DNA from: Lysinibacillus sphaericus
Lineage (GTDB): Bacteria > Bacillota > Bacilli > Bacillales_A > Planococcaceae
Direction: 5' to 3'
Assembly: GCF_002982115.1 (NCBI RefSeq)
Contig: NZ_CP019980.1
Coordinates: 814,001 to 878,000 of the forward strand
DNA length: 64,000 nucleotides
The notes under the pieces are model-generated. The model had not been told where the DNA came from, searched no databases, and saw only the letters and a list, made by a program, of their open reading frames with translations. The position numbers and the translations under genes were made by a program. Positions 28,509 through 36,429 of this stretch are shown here, piece by piece (position 1 is the first letter of the stretch; each line of letters starts with the position of its first letter).

Positions 28509-30617
28509 TTAAGAAATTCTGTGGCATGACCAAACAATACCACCGGAGTTAGCGCCCCCTAAGGTCAATGCAATGCTTAAGCCATTTGCATCATAAAATA
28601 AATCAATCAAATCGCCTGCATTCAAATTGACTTCTCCTGCTAATGTTACAGTACCATTACCGAGAACTGCTCTAATAGTTAATAGGGTAACAGCTAAATT
28701 TAATACTGGGAATAAACCGTTTATTAAATTAGTTGTAGTATTTCTACGAATTGTAAATGAGGGGTTAACACCTGCACCAATGCCAAGACTGATGGCAGCT
28801 ACTGTTGAGTAGTTGATAGTTGCTTCAAAGCAATATCTTCCAGTTGTTGGGACTGTGAATATACCAGTTGTTGGGTTAAATGCTGGTGTTGTGAAATAAG
28901 GTGAAGCTACACTCCAGTTAGTTAAAGTAGTAGAGTTACTAACCGCTAGAGTATTTAAAAATGCAGAGAAGCCTTCTGTAAAAGCTGGCCCAGTAGGTCC
29001 TGTTGGCCCTGTTGCACCAGTAGGTCCCGTCGGTCCGATAGCACCTGTCGCGCCGGTTGCACCAGTAGGTCCTGTTGGTCCAATAGCACCTGTCGCGCCG
29101 GTTGCACCAGTAGGTCCTGTTGGTCCAATAGCGCCGGTAGCGCCAGTGATACCCGTCGCACCAGTAGGACCGGTAGCTCCACGGTCTCCTTCTTCACCAG
29201 TAGGTCCGGTCGGTCCACGAGCCCCAGTGATGCCCGTCGCGCCCGTAGGTCCTGTTGGTCCGATAGCGCCCGTGATGCCCGTCGCACCCGTAGGTCCGAT
29301 TGGCCCAATATCGCCTGTAGCGCCCGTGATGCCCGTCGCACCCGTAGGTCCGATTGGCCCAATATCGCCTGTAGCGCCCGTGATGCCCGTCGCACCCGTA
29401 GGTCCGATTGGCCCAATATCGCCTGTAGCGCCCGTGATGCCCGTCGCACCCGTAGGTCCGATTGGCCCAATATCGCCTGTAGCGCCCGTGATGCCCGTCG
29501 CACCCGTAGGTCCGATTGGCCCAATATCGCCTGTAGCGCCCGTGATGCCCGTCGCACCCGTAGGTCCGATTGGCCCAATATCGCCTGTAGCGCCCGTGAT
29601 GCCCGTCGCACCCGTAGGTCCGATTGGCCCAATATCGCCTGTAGCGCCCGTGATGCCCGTCGCACCCGTAGGTCCGATTGGCCCAATATCGCCTGTAGCG
29701 CCCGTGATGCCCGTCGCACCCGTAGGTCCGGTCGGCCCGATATCGCCTGTAGCACCAGTGATGCCCGTTGCGCCAGTCGCGCCAGTGATGCCCGTCGCGC
29801 CCGTAGGCCCGGTCGGCCCGATGTCGCCTGTAGCGCCCGTGATGCCCGTTGCGCCCGTAGGTCCGATTGGCCCAATATCGCCAGTCGCGCCCGTGATGCC
29901 CGTCGCACCAGTAGGTCCGGTCGGCCCGATGTCGCCAGTCGCGCCCGTGATGCCCGTCGCACCCGTAGGTCCGGTCGGCCCGATGTCGCCTGTAGCGCCA
30001 GTGATGCCCGTCGCACCAGTAGGTCCGATTGGCCCAATATCGCCGGTAACGCCAGTGATGCCCGTCGCACCCGTAGGTCCGGTCGGCCCGATGTCGCCAG
30101 TCGCGCCCGTGATGCCCGTCACGCCCGTAGGTCCGATTGGCCCAATATCGCCTGTAGCACCAGTGATGCCCGTCGCGCCCGTAGGTCCGGTCGGCCCGAT
30201 ATCGCCTGTAGCGCCCGTGATGCCCGTTGCGCCCGTAGGTCCGGTTGGCCCGATGTCGCCTGTAGCACCAGTGATGCCCGTCACGCCCGTAGGTCCGATT
30301 GGCCCAATATCGCCTGTAGCACCAGTGATGCCCGTCGCGCCAGTGGCCCCAGCAGGTCCGATAGCGCCAGTGATGCCCGTCGCACCCGTAGGTCCGGTCG
30401 GCCCAATGTCACCGGTAGCACCTCTAACTCCAGTCGCGCCAGTAGCCCCAGTAGCCCCCGTTGCGCCCGTAGGTCCGGTTGGTCCAGTAGTCCCTGTTGT
30501 ACCAGTAGGTTTAACAGGCCAAATAGAACAGTTTTGCTCTGGTCTATTAATGCAACGGCATGGATAACTATTACATCTCTTGCAAATATTATTTAAAATA
30601 AAGTCGTGGAAATTCAT
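28509..30617 (-). CDS. BclA-like collagen-repeat exosporium protein
   Basis: A 702-residue protein in three parts: a 38-residue N-terminus with six Cys ([16 protein letters not shown], then C30); about 168 uninterrupted collagen Gly-X-Y triplets (residues 39-544) dominated by GPT, GAT, GIT and GDI; and a C-terminal beta-rich domain of about 158 residues resembling the trimerising C1q/TNF-like head of BclA. Such proteins make the hairy nap of the exosporium, with Thr residues carrying sugars. The usual BclA anchoring N-terminus (a Pro-rich LIGPTLPPIPP-like motif) is absent; the Cys-rich N-terminus may replace it. AGGAGGTGA precedes the ATG. The gene is far richer in GC than its neighbours. A glycosyltransferase gene lies 200 bases upstream on the same strand. 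Confidence 0.88.
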   Translation of the reverse strand: MNFHDFILNNICKRCNSYPCRCINRPEQNCSIWPVKPTGTTGTTGPTGPTGATGATGATGATGVRGATGDIGPTGPTGATGITGAIGPAGATGATGITGATGDIGPIGPTGVTGITGATGDIGPTGPTGATGITGATGDIGPTGPTGATGITGATGDIGPIGPTGVTGITGATGDIGPTGPTGATGITGVTGDIGPIGPTGATGITGATGDIGPTGPTGATGITGATGDIGPTGPTGATGITGATGDIGPIGPTGATGITGATGDIGPTGPTGATGITGATGATGITGATGDIGPTGPTGATGITGATGDIGPIGPTGATGITGATGDIGPIGPTGATGITGATGDIGPIGPTGATGITGATGDIGPIGPTGATGITGATGDIGPIGPTGATGITGATGDIGPIGPTGATGITGATGDIGPIGPTGATGITGATGDIGPIGPTGATGITGAIGPTGPTGATGITGARGPTGPTGEEGDRGATGPTGATGITGATGAIGPTGPTGATGATGAIGPTGPTGATGATGAIGPTGPTGATGPTGPTGPAFTEGFSAFLNTLAVSNSTTLTNWSVASPYFTTPAFNPTTGIFTVPTTGRYCFEATINYSTVAAISLGIGAGVNPSFTIRRNTTTNLINGLFPVLNLAVTLLTIRAVLGNGTVTLAGEVNLNAGDLIDLFYDANGLSIALTLGGANSGGIVWSCHRIS
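29293..29724. repeat. Eight identical 54-bp tandem repeats inside the collagen region
   Basis: Eight units of 54 bp beginning GGTCCGATTGGCCCAATATC are identical; each encodes 18 residues of Gly-X-Y ([18 protein letters not shown]). Flanking units are degenerate. The identity points to recent expansion, so unit number may vary between strains or be mis-assembled from short reads. Confidence 0.95.
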
Positions 30618-30818
30618 TTATTCACCTCCTCTCTCAAATATCCTATTCATAAAAATGATAGAGGAAGTGGACGGTTAACTACTTTGCTTATTCATATAAG
30701 CATTATAAATTGTGTACTAGCTAATCACTATGATCTTATAGGGGAAGAAGCTTAGGAGAGAAAGAAGACTTTCTTATAAGAATTGCATTTCCTGATTTTC
30801 ATAAAGTTTAATAGTAAT

Positions 30819-31904
30819 CTAAGCGTTGTCATTCATCTTTTTTAACAATTGCTCAAAGTAAGTTTTGTTGTGTAAGATTTTTTCATCGTTCGGTAAGTAG
30901 CCTCGTGCCAATTCATTATGGGTATTGGCTAATTCGTATTGTTGTAAACGGTCATAGAGGACGCAAAGTTGTATATGAGGTAACCACGTGGTAAAAGTTG
31001 TATTTAGAAATGGAGCGTTTGGTTTTGTTTTTATTGTCAATGCTTGTTCATACCAAAAGATTGCCTCCTGATTTTTCCCTTGCTCCATAAAATGATGGCC
31101 AAGCCTACAGCATGCCTCCGGACGTGGGATGTCATATTCAAAGCTTCTTAAAATAGAACTTACATTATTTTCTTTATCATTTAAAGTCGAGTAACAATCT
31201 GCTAGTTTAAAACAGGATTGAATATTATCTTCTACCCAACCACGTTTTGATGTTAAAAAAAGTTCATAGTAAAAGATTGCATCTTCAATTTCATTATGAT
31301 CTAGTAATTCATTGGCATAATAAAATGTGTCACGTGGAGTTAATGCTTCACCTGATTGAAGGAGTTTTCTATAAATGGTAATATTCCGCTGGTGGTCATG
31401 ATGAAGTGGTAAGTGGCTAATAGCGACATCACTTTCGTAAAGATGTCCACTAACCTCTAAATATTCATGAACTGCACCAATCCATTGAAATTGCTTATCT
31501 CTTTTAACTAATCGATATCTTCTTAAAAGAGAGTTCACTTTTCCTTCAGCATCAAAGCTTAAATAGTAATTCATCGAGACAGCATCAATTTCAGGGGCTA
31601 AAGATTCCTTTAAGGCTTTAAATTTCTCCTGATCTTCCGCCAATAACACATCATCAGCGTCTAACCAAAGAATATAGTCCTGTGTAGCTTGTTGGAATGA
31701 AAAATTTCGCGCTTGGGCAAAATGATGCACCCACTCAAATTCAAAAATACGATCAGTAAACTGTTTTACAATTTTCTTTGTATTGTCGCTGGAGCCAGTA
31801 TCAACTATATTTATTTCATCCACTAAATCTTTTACTGATTCAAGACATCTGGCAATGACATCTTCTTCATTTTTCACAATCATACATAAACTAATGGTTA
31901 CCAT
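30819..31904 (-). CDS. Family 2 glycosyltransferase with TPR region
   Basis: A 361-residue cytoplasmic protein. An N-terminal GT2 domain (ISLCMIVKNEEDVIARCLESV, NIVDTGSSDNT, and the metal-binding WLDADD at about residue 85) is followed by a helical TPR-type half (YYANELLDHNEIEDAIFYYELF, RLGHHFMEQGKNQEAIFWYEQAL). This plan matches SunS-type and exosporium-linked protein glycosyltransferases. ATG 31904 has AAGGAGG 9 bases upstream; longer in-frame starts lack a signal. Its place just upstream of the collagen-like gene suggests that it glycosylates collagen Thr residues, which is an inference. Confidence 0.85.
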   Translation of the reverse strand: MVTISLCMIVKNEEDVIARCLESVKDLVDEINIVDTGSSDNTKKIVKQFTDRIFEFEWVHHFAQARNFSFQQATQDYILWLDADDVLLAEDQEKFKALKESLAPEIDAVSMNYYLSFDAEGKVNSLLRRYRLVKRDKQFQWIGAVHEYLEVSGHLYESDVAISHLPLHHDHQRNITIYRKLLQSGEALTPRDTFYYANELLDHNEIEDAIFYYELFLTSKRGWVEDNIQSCFKLADCYSTLNDKENNVSSILRSFEYDIPRPEACCRLGHHFMEQGKNQEAIFWYEQALTIKTKPNAPFLNTTFTTWLPHIQLCVLYDRLQQYELANTHNELARGYLPNDEKILHNKTYFEQLLKKMNDNA

Positions 31905-32032
31905 AATGTGATTCCTCCTTACGATAATCTTTGTAGTATATGTGTTAATAGGCATTTTTGCGATGCTTAAGTCTTTTGCTATTGATAGTAAAGACGCGCT
32001 GTTATCGGCTGGGAATGTGTCATAAATTTACC

Positions 32033-32066
32033 TTTCAAGTTTCACGCAGATTTCACAAATGTGAAG
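32033..32066 (+). promoter_or_regulatory. Candidate response-regulator site before the two-lipoprotein operon
   Basis: TTTCA words recur at 32033, 32040 and 32051; the last two (TTTCAC) are 11 bases apart, one helical turn, and TTCAC-AAAT-GTGAA forms an inverted pair at 32052-32065. A TATAGT at 32067 may be the -10. Direct repeats of this kind are usual for OmpR-type regulators such as the one encoded downstream. Confidence 0.45.
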
Positions 32067-32087
32067 TATAGTTAGAGGGCAGAGGTG

Positions 32088-33056
32088 ATGATTTTGAAAA
32101 AATGGGCATTCTTCATTTTTTCTTTTATACAAATTATTTGGTTAGCAGGGTGTACAGAGAAATCTTTTGAGCCAATTGAACGTAATCAGAATTTTATAGC
32201 GTCTCTCAATATTCAAGAACCATCGCTTGATTTTATTGATGATCAGGGTGGAGTTTTTGCATCTTGGACATTTGACAAAGCGTATACAGGCGCAATACTC
32301 CTCGATAAGGACCAAATTTTACTATATGGTCATCAATTAGATGAGATAGATGTTTTTGCACTTTCGACAGGTAAAAAGCTCTATTCAAAAAAAGTAGAAA
32401 TTGGCACGACCAATGTGTATTATGCGCCGAAGTTCAAACAATTTTTTGTTACGAATAGTAAGATGAATACAGTGACAAGCTTTGATGTGGAAGGCAATGA
32501 ACTTGCTTCACAGCGGCTTGGCAATTATCCGATGTCGATGGCAACGTATAAAGATAAGCTTTATGTGGTGAACTATAAAGACACGAAACTATCAGTGTTA
32601 TCCATTAAAGATTTAACGATAGAACAACAGTGGCCAATAGAAAAATCGTCACATGGGATTGTCATCATTGAAGAGACAAATGAGTTATGGATTGGTGGAC
32701 ACGGTGAAGGAAGCAAACCGAATAGTTCGGTGAAACGTTATGATCTTACAACAGGTGCTGTTCATGGTGAAATAGAAATGCCTTTAATGCCAGTAGGTTT
32801 AACAAAGACGAAAGATAATGTGTTAGTGGTCAGCCATGGTCATAATGAATTATATGTCGTTGATTTTAATGGTACAGTGAAATGGCATAAAGAGGTAGGG
32901 GCCAACCCATTTGTTGTAAATCAGTTTAAGAATAATATTGTTGTAGCTGGCTATGACGACCACACATTATATTTTATAAAAGACGGTCAGGTACAAAAAA
33001 CAGTTGATGTTGGTAAAGGTGCATTTCAACTGTTAGTAAGGGAGGAAGAAAAGTGA
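32088..33056 (+). CDS. Lipoprotein with YncE-like beta-propeller
   Basis: A 322-residue predicted lipoprotein: signal peptide with lipobox WLAGC (Cys near residue 22), then about six repeats of 40-45 residues with beta-strand patterning (for example FFVTNSKMNTVTSFD, LYVVNYKDTKLSVLS, LWIGGHGEGSKPNSSVKRYD, VLVVSHGHNELYVVD), typical of YncE/NHL-type propellers. It would face outward from the membrane. ATG 32088 is used; TTG 32094 with GAGGTG upstream is equally plausible. It overlaps the response regulator gene by 4 bases, so it is the lead gene of a four-gene operon and may bind the signal or a partner of the kinase. Confidence 0.75.
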   Translation: MILKKWAFFIFSFIQIIWLAGCTEKSFEPIERNQNFIASLNIQEPSLDFIDDQGGVFASWTFDKAYTGAILLDKDQILLYGHQLDEIDVFALSTGKKLYSKKVEIGTTNVYYAPKFKQFFVTNSKMNTVTSFDVEGNELASQRLGNYPMSMATYKDKLYVVNYKDTKLSVLSIKDLTIEQQWPIEKSSHGIVIIEETNELWIGGHGEGSKPNSSVKRYDLTTGAVHGEIEMPLMPVGLTKTKDNVLVVSHGHNELYVVDFNGTVKWHKEVGANPFVVNQFKNNIVVAGYDDHTLYFIKDGQVQKTVDVGKGAFQLLVREEEK

Positions 33057-33736
33057 CAACAGTATTAATTGTTGATGATGAGCAAGATATGCGTAATTTA
33101 ATCGAGATGATGCTCAATAATTCCAAGTTCGAGACCTTTACAGCTGCAAATGGAACGGAGGCGTACGATATTATTGTGCGGGAAAAAATCGACTTAGTTC
33201 TATTAGATGTAATGATGCCACATGAAGATGGTTTTACAGTTTGTCAAAGTATTCGTGCGATGTCGAATGTTCCTGTAATTTTTTTAACGGCACGAGATGC
33301 GAATGAGGATAAAGTAAAGGGGCTGACACTCGGTGGAGATGATTATATCGTAAAGCCGTTTACAAATGATGAACTAGTGGCACGAATGCATGCTGTATTA
33401 AGAAGAAGCGGTTCTAATATAACCGATTTGCAGCAAAAAATTGTTGTCTTTGGGTCCATTAAATTAGATGAGATTTCTCGGAAAGTTTCAGTTGAAGGGA
33501 AAGTAATCCCGTTAACTTTAAAGGAATTTGAATTATTACATTTATTTATGAAAAATCCAGGCAATGCCTATTCACGTGAACAATTGTTAGAGCGTATTTG
33601 GGATATAGATTATTTAGGGGGAACAAGAACGGTTGATACCCATATAAAAACATTACGCTTGAAGCTTGGAAAGGAAGCGGCAGGGTATATTCAAACCGTT
33701 TGGGGAGTCGGCTACCGCTTTGACCCTGGCGAATGA
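33053..33736 (+). CDS. OmpR-family response regulator
   Basis: A 227-residue regulator: receiver domain with acidic pocket VDDE, phospho-acceptor Asp52 in LLLDVMMPHEDG, switch Thr in FLTARD and Lys in VKPF; then an OmpR winged helix ending ETVDTHIKTLRLKLG and VWGVGYRFDPGE. It starts with GTG overlapping the previous stop (GTGA), and overlaps the kinase gene by 4 bases. It probably activates this operon through the TTTCAC repeats upstream. Confidence 0.93.
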   Translation: MTTVLIVDDEQDMRNLIEMMLNNSKFETFTAANGTEAYDIIVREKIDLVLLDVMMPHEDGFTVCQSIRAMSNVPVIFLTARDANEDKVKGLTLGGDDYIVKPFTNDELVARMHAVLRRSGSNITDLQQKIVVFGSIKLDEISRKVSVEGKVIPLTLKEFELLHLFMKNPGNAYSREQLLERIWDIDYLGGTRTVDTHIKTLRLKLGKEAAGYIQTVWGVGYRFDPGE

Positions 33737-35121
33737 AAAAGATTTCCACACGTATTTGGCTACTAATATTTGCATTTTTGATTATTACAGTTGTTTTTAT
33801 GTACGTACTGACTGATTTTTTATATGAACAGCTTTATGTGGAAGATACAGAAAGCATGATGATCGAGGTCGGTACAAAGTTACAAACAATGTATACGAGT
33901 GGCAAAGTGACAGATGAATTTATTGCTGATATTGAACATTATAATAATTATTCTAATTTAAATATTTTTGCTGTTAGAAATCCACGTGAGCTTAGTGCAT
34001 GTGTTCCGTTTGATATTGATTATGAAACATTGATAGGTGCAGAAGAACGAGAACAATTGCTAGAAGGTAATTATGTGCAAAAGATTGGCTATGAGCCTCG
34101 GTTCGATCGACAACTTATTTCAGTTGTACTGCCTTTAGTAGATCAAAACAGGTTAGAGGGCATTATTTATATTTACTTCCCATTAGCAAAAATCAGTGAG
34201 TTAGCAAGTCAAGAAGTCATTTTCTTATTTTTGAGCGCATTTGTCTTTTTGATTGTGATGAGCTTCTTTGTATATAAAGGTATTCAACGTATTATGCGTC
34301 CATTAAATAACTTACAAATAGCGGTGGAGCAAATGTCGTATGGTCATTATGAAACACGAGTGCCGGTTAAATCTAGTGATGAAATAGGTAAACTATCCAG
34401 CACTTTTAACGGTATGGCGGAGGCTATACAACGTGAAGATGAAGTACAAAAAACATTTTTAGCAACTGTTTCTCATGAATTACGAACACCTATTAGCTAT
34501 GTAAAAGGGTATAGTGAAGCAATGCAAAATGGTATTATTGCAGAAGAGCAAAAACAAGAGACTATTCAGTTGATCGTGCGAGAAGCAAATCGTATGGAAC
34601 GTTTAACAAATGAGCTTCTTCAACTTGCTCGGATGGAAAACGAACAGAAGGATATTGCCCTTTATCCGATTCCACTTGCAGAAACATTACGAGAAGTACG
34701 AAAAATTTTAATGCATCAAGCTCAAAAAAAGAATATTACGTTGCATCTTAATGTAGATGATGAACTAATTGTCAAAGCGGATGAAGTGAAGCTTAAGCAA
34801 ATATTTATTAACATTATCGAAAATGCTATTAATTACTCTTATGAACAGTCAAAAGTGGACATTGTGGCAGTCGAAAATAATGGAAATGCACTTATTACGA
34901 TAAAGGATGATGGCATCGGTATACCGCTGGAAGATTTATCGCATGTGACAGAGCGTTTCTATCGTGTTAATAAAGCGCGTAGTCGTGCAGATGGTGGCAG
35001 TGGCTTAGGTCTATCTATAGTGGAACAATTATTAAAGCAGTTACATGGTAAAATTGAAATTGAAAGTGAATTAGATAAAGGTACAAAAGTAAAGATTACG
35101 ATGCCGTTAATGGAGGAATAG
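33733..35121 (+). CDS. Membrane sensor histidine kinase with HAMP domain
   Basis: A 462-residue kinase: membrane span 6-28, an extracytoplasmic sensor region of about 130 residues, second span 162-181, HAMP (residues about 182-235), phospho-acceptor His248 in TVSHELRTPISYVKGY, N box IIENAINYS, G1 IKDDGIGIP and G2 GGSGLGLSIV. It pairs with the upstream regulator. The sensor region shows no named domain, so the signal is unknown; the two flanking lipoprotein genes suggest an envelope or redox signal. Confidence 0.93.
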   Translation: MKKISTRIWLLIFAFLIITVVFMYVLTDFLYEQLYVEDTESMMIEVGTKLQTMYTSGKVTDEFIADIEHYNNYSNLNIFAVRNPRELSACVPFDIDYETLIGAEEREQLLEGNYVQKIGYEPRFDRQLISVVLPLVDQNRLEGIIYIYFPLAKISELASQEVIFLFLSAFVFLIVMSFFVYKGIQRIMRPLNNLQIAVEQMSYGHYETRVPVKSSDEIGKLSSTFNGMAEAIQREDEVQKTFLATVSHELRTPISYVKGYSEAMQNGIIAEEQKQETIQLIVREANRMERLTNELLQLARMENEQKDIALYPIPLAETLREVRKILMHQAQKKNITLHLNVDDELIVKADEVKLKQIFINIIENAINYSYEQSKVDIVAVENNGNALITIKDDGIGIPLEDLSHVTERFYRVNKARSRADGGSGLGLSIVEQLLKQLHGKIEIESELDKGTKVKITMPLMEE

Positions 35122-35124
35122 AAC

Positions 35125-35634
35125 ATGAAGAAATGGATTTTGACATTGTTAGCTGTACCCGCATTATTAGTTGGGTGTGGGGAAAAGAAAGAACCGGCTA
35201 CAACTTCCACATTAGAGGAGCCTCAAATGTTGGAAGTAGAAATTTTAACGTCAAAAGAAGTAGCAATAAATGCTCCGATAGAGCTAGCTGCTCACGTTAC
35301 CCAAGGTAAAGAAAATATTGATGATGCAATCGTAGAATTCGAAGTGTGGGAATCAGGTAAACGCGATGAAGGTCAAATGTTAGAAGGTAAATTAGAGAAA
35401 GATGGCGTCTATAAAGCTCAGACAACATTCGATCATGACGGCGTATATTATATGTTTGCTCATACTACAGCTAATGGCATTCATAATATGCCGAAACAGC
35501 AAATTACTGCTGGTACACCTGATATGACAAAAGTAATTCAAGAAGATGAAAAAGCCAATATGAGCATGCCAAATCAGGGTACAGATTCATCAGAGGACAC
35601 AGAGCAACAAGAAAATGAAAAAAATCATCATTAA
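35125..35634 (+). CDS. FixH/YtkA-like lipoprotein
   Basis: A 169-residue lipoprotein with lipobox LLVGC (Cys19). After a linker, residues about 38-125 form a YtkA/FixH-type immunoglobulin-like domain (PIELAAHVTQGKENIDDAIVEF, then a DHDGVYYMFAHTTA strand pair). The tail is rich in Met, His and acidic residues (NMPKQQI, MSMPNQG, final KNHH), which might bind metal such as copper. GGAGG is 8 bases before the ATG, 3 bases after the kinase stop. YtkA-like domains are associated with metal handling and respiratory assembly in other bacteria. Confidence 0.78.
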   Translation: MKKWILTLLAVPALLVGCGEKKEPATTSTLEEPQMLEVEILTSKEVAINAPIELAAHVTQGKENIDDAIVEFEVWESGKRDEGQMLEGKLEKDGVYKAQTTFDHDGVYYMFAHTTANGIHNMPKQQITAGTPDMTKVIQEDEKANMSMPNQGTDSSEDTEQQENEKNHH

Positions 35635-35667
35635 AAGCTTGCATTATTTTTAAAATAGGAATATTAT

Positions 35668-35702
35668 AATGACCAGATGACCGAAATGGTTTTCTGGTCA
35701 TT
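35668..35702. promoter_or_regulatory. TetR operator and -10 region of the TetR gene
   Basis: AATGACCAG (35668-35676) and CTGGTCATT (35694-35702) are a perfect inverted pair, and TGACC-N13-GGTCA occurs at 35678-35700. TATAAT at 35665-35670 abuts it. The pair may also serve as a terminator for the preceding operon, since TTATTTAATTT follows. The same TGACC-N13-GGTCA arrangement is found before the YhgE gene at 36383. Confidence 0.65.
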
Positions 35703-35757
35703 ATTTAATTTCAGTGTACAAAAGGTGTACATAACTTAACAGGAAAGGATGTCACAA

Positions 35758-36327
35758 ATGGATCGTAGGCAGGAAATTATTGAAGCAGCTGCAAAATCAT
35801 TTACGTTGTTTGGCTACAAGGCAACGACGATGGAACAAGTGGCGAAAATTGCGAATGTCGGTAAAGGAACGATTTATACATTCTTTGCAAATAAAGAAAT
35901 TTTATTTCAAGAGATTGCGATGTCACTTGTACGTGAGATGAAGGCGGAAGCGGATGCAGTGTTGGATGTATCAGCAAGCTTTATGGATAATGCGCATCAT
36001 GCTTTGATGAAAATGCTACAGTTCCGTGAGAAGCATCTTTTATTTGCGAAGTTAATAGAAGAAGAAAAAGAATTACGTACGCCAGCGGTCAAACAAGTTC
36101 TAATTCGCATTGAGTCTGAAATATTATCTTATATGGCAACATTAATTCAACGACGAATTGATAAAGGTGAAATTCGAGATTGTGATGCGGAGTTAGTAAG
36201 CTACCTGTTATTAAAAGCGTATTTAGCGTTCGTAGTAGATTGGCATGAGCTACATGGCGACATGATTCCAGAAGAGAAGATACTAAATCTTTTTAAGGAG
36301 ACAATCTTTCGAGGGCTCGTTCTTTAA
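35758..36327 (+). CDS. TetR-family regulator (YhgD-like)
   Basis: A 189-residue regulator with N-terminal helix-turn-helix (RRQEIIEAAAKSFTLFGYKATTMEQVAKIANVGKGTIYTFFANKE split over residues 3-47) and a ligand domain rich in Leu. Adjacent to a YhgE-type gene, as yhgD-yhgE in B. subtilis. AGGAAAGG at 35741-35748 fits ATG 35758 better than ATG 35749. It probably represses itself and the downstream gene through the shared operators. Two TGTACA words (35715-35720, 35726-35731) 11 bp apart lie just before the ribosome site. Confidence 0.88.
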   Translation: MDRRQEIIEAAAKSFTLFGYKATTMEQVAKIANVGKGTIYTFFANKEILFQEIAMSLVREMKAEADAVLDVSASFMDNAHHALMKMLQFREKHLLFAKLIEEEKELRTPAVKQVLIRIESEILSYMATLIQRRIDKGEIRDCDAELVSYLLLKAYLAFVVDWHELHGDMIPEEKILNLFKETIFRGLVL

Positions 36328-36382
36328 GAAAAAATCTACAAATTTTACACATGATGAAGTTTGCGATTTTTTTGCAGTAAAA

Positions 36383-36405
36383 TGACCAAATGACGTTTTC
36401 GGTCA
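36383..36405. promoter_or_regulatory. TetR operator before the YhgE/Pip gene
   Basis: TGACC-N13-GGTCA, preceded by TAAAAT (36378-36383) as a likely -10 that overlaps the first base. The first stretch, TGACCAAATGACG, repeats the TGACC-N3-TGAC spacing found at 35670. A bound repressor would cover the start of transcription. Confidence 0.65.
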
Positions 36406-36429
36406 ATTAGTATAGGAGTGAGAAAAAAT

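Noticed and set aside
29293-29724. CRISPR-like array
   Set aside because: Units are contiguous coding repeats with no spacers; they encode collagen triplets in frame.
29146-30567. Long open frame of 473 codons on the plus strand, opposite the collagen-like gene, encoding Pro/Val/Ala repeats
   Set aside because: It is the mirror of the Gly-X-Y codon repeats; low-complexity GC-rich tandem repeats keep all frames open. No separate ribosome site or domain. The same holds for the minus-strand frame at 28955-30070.
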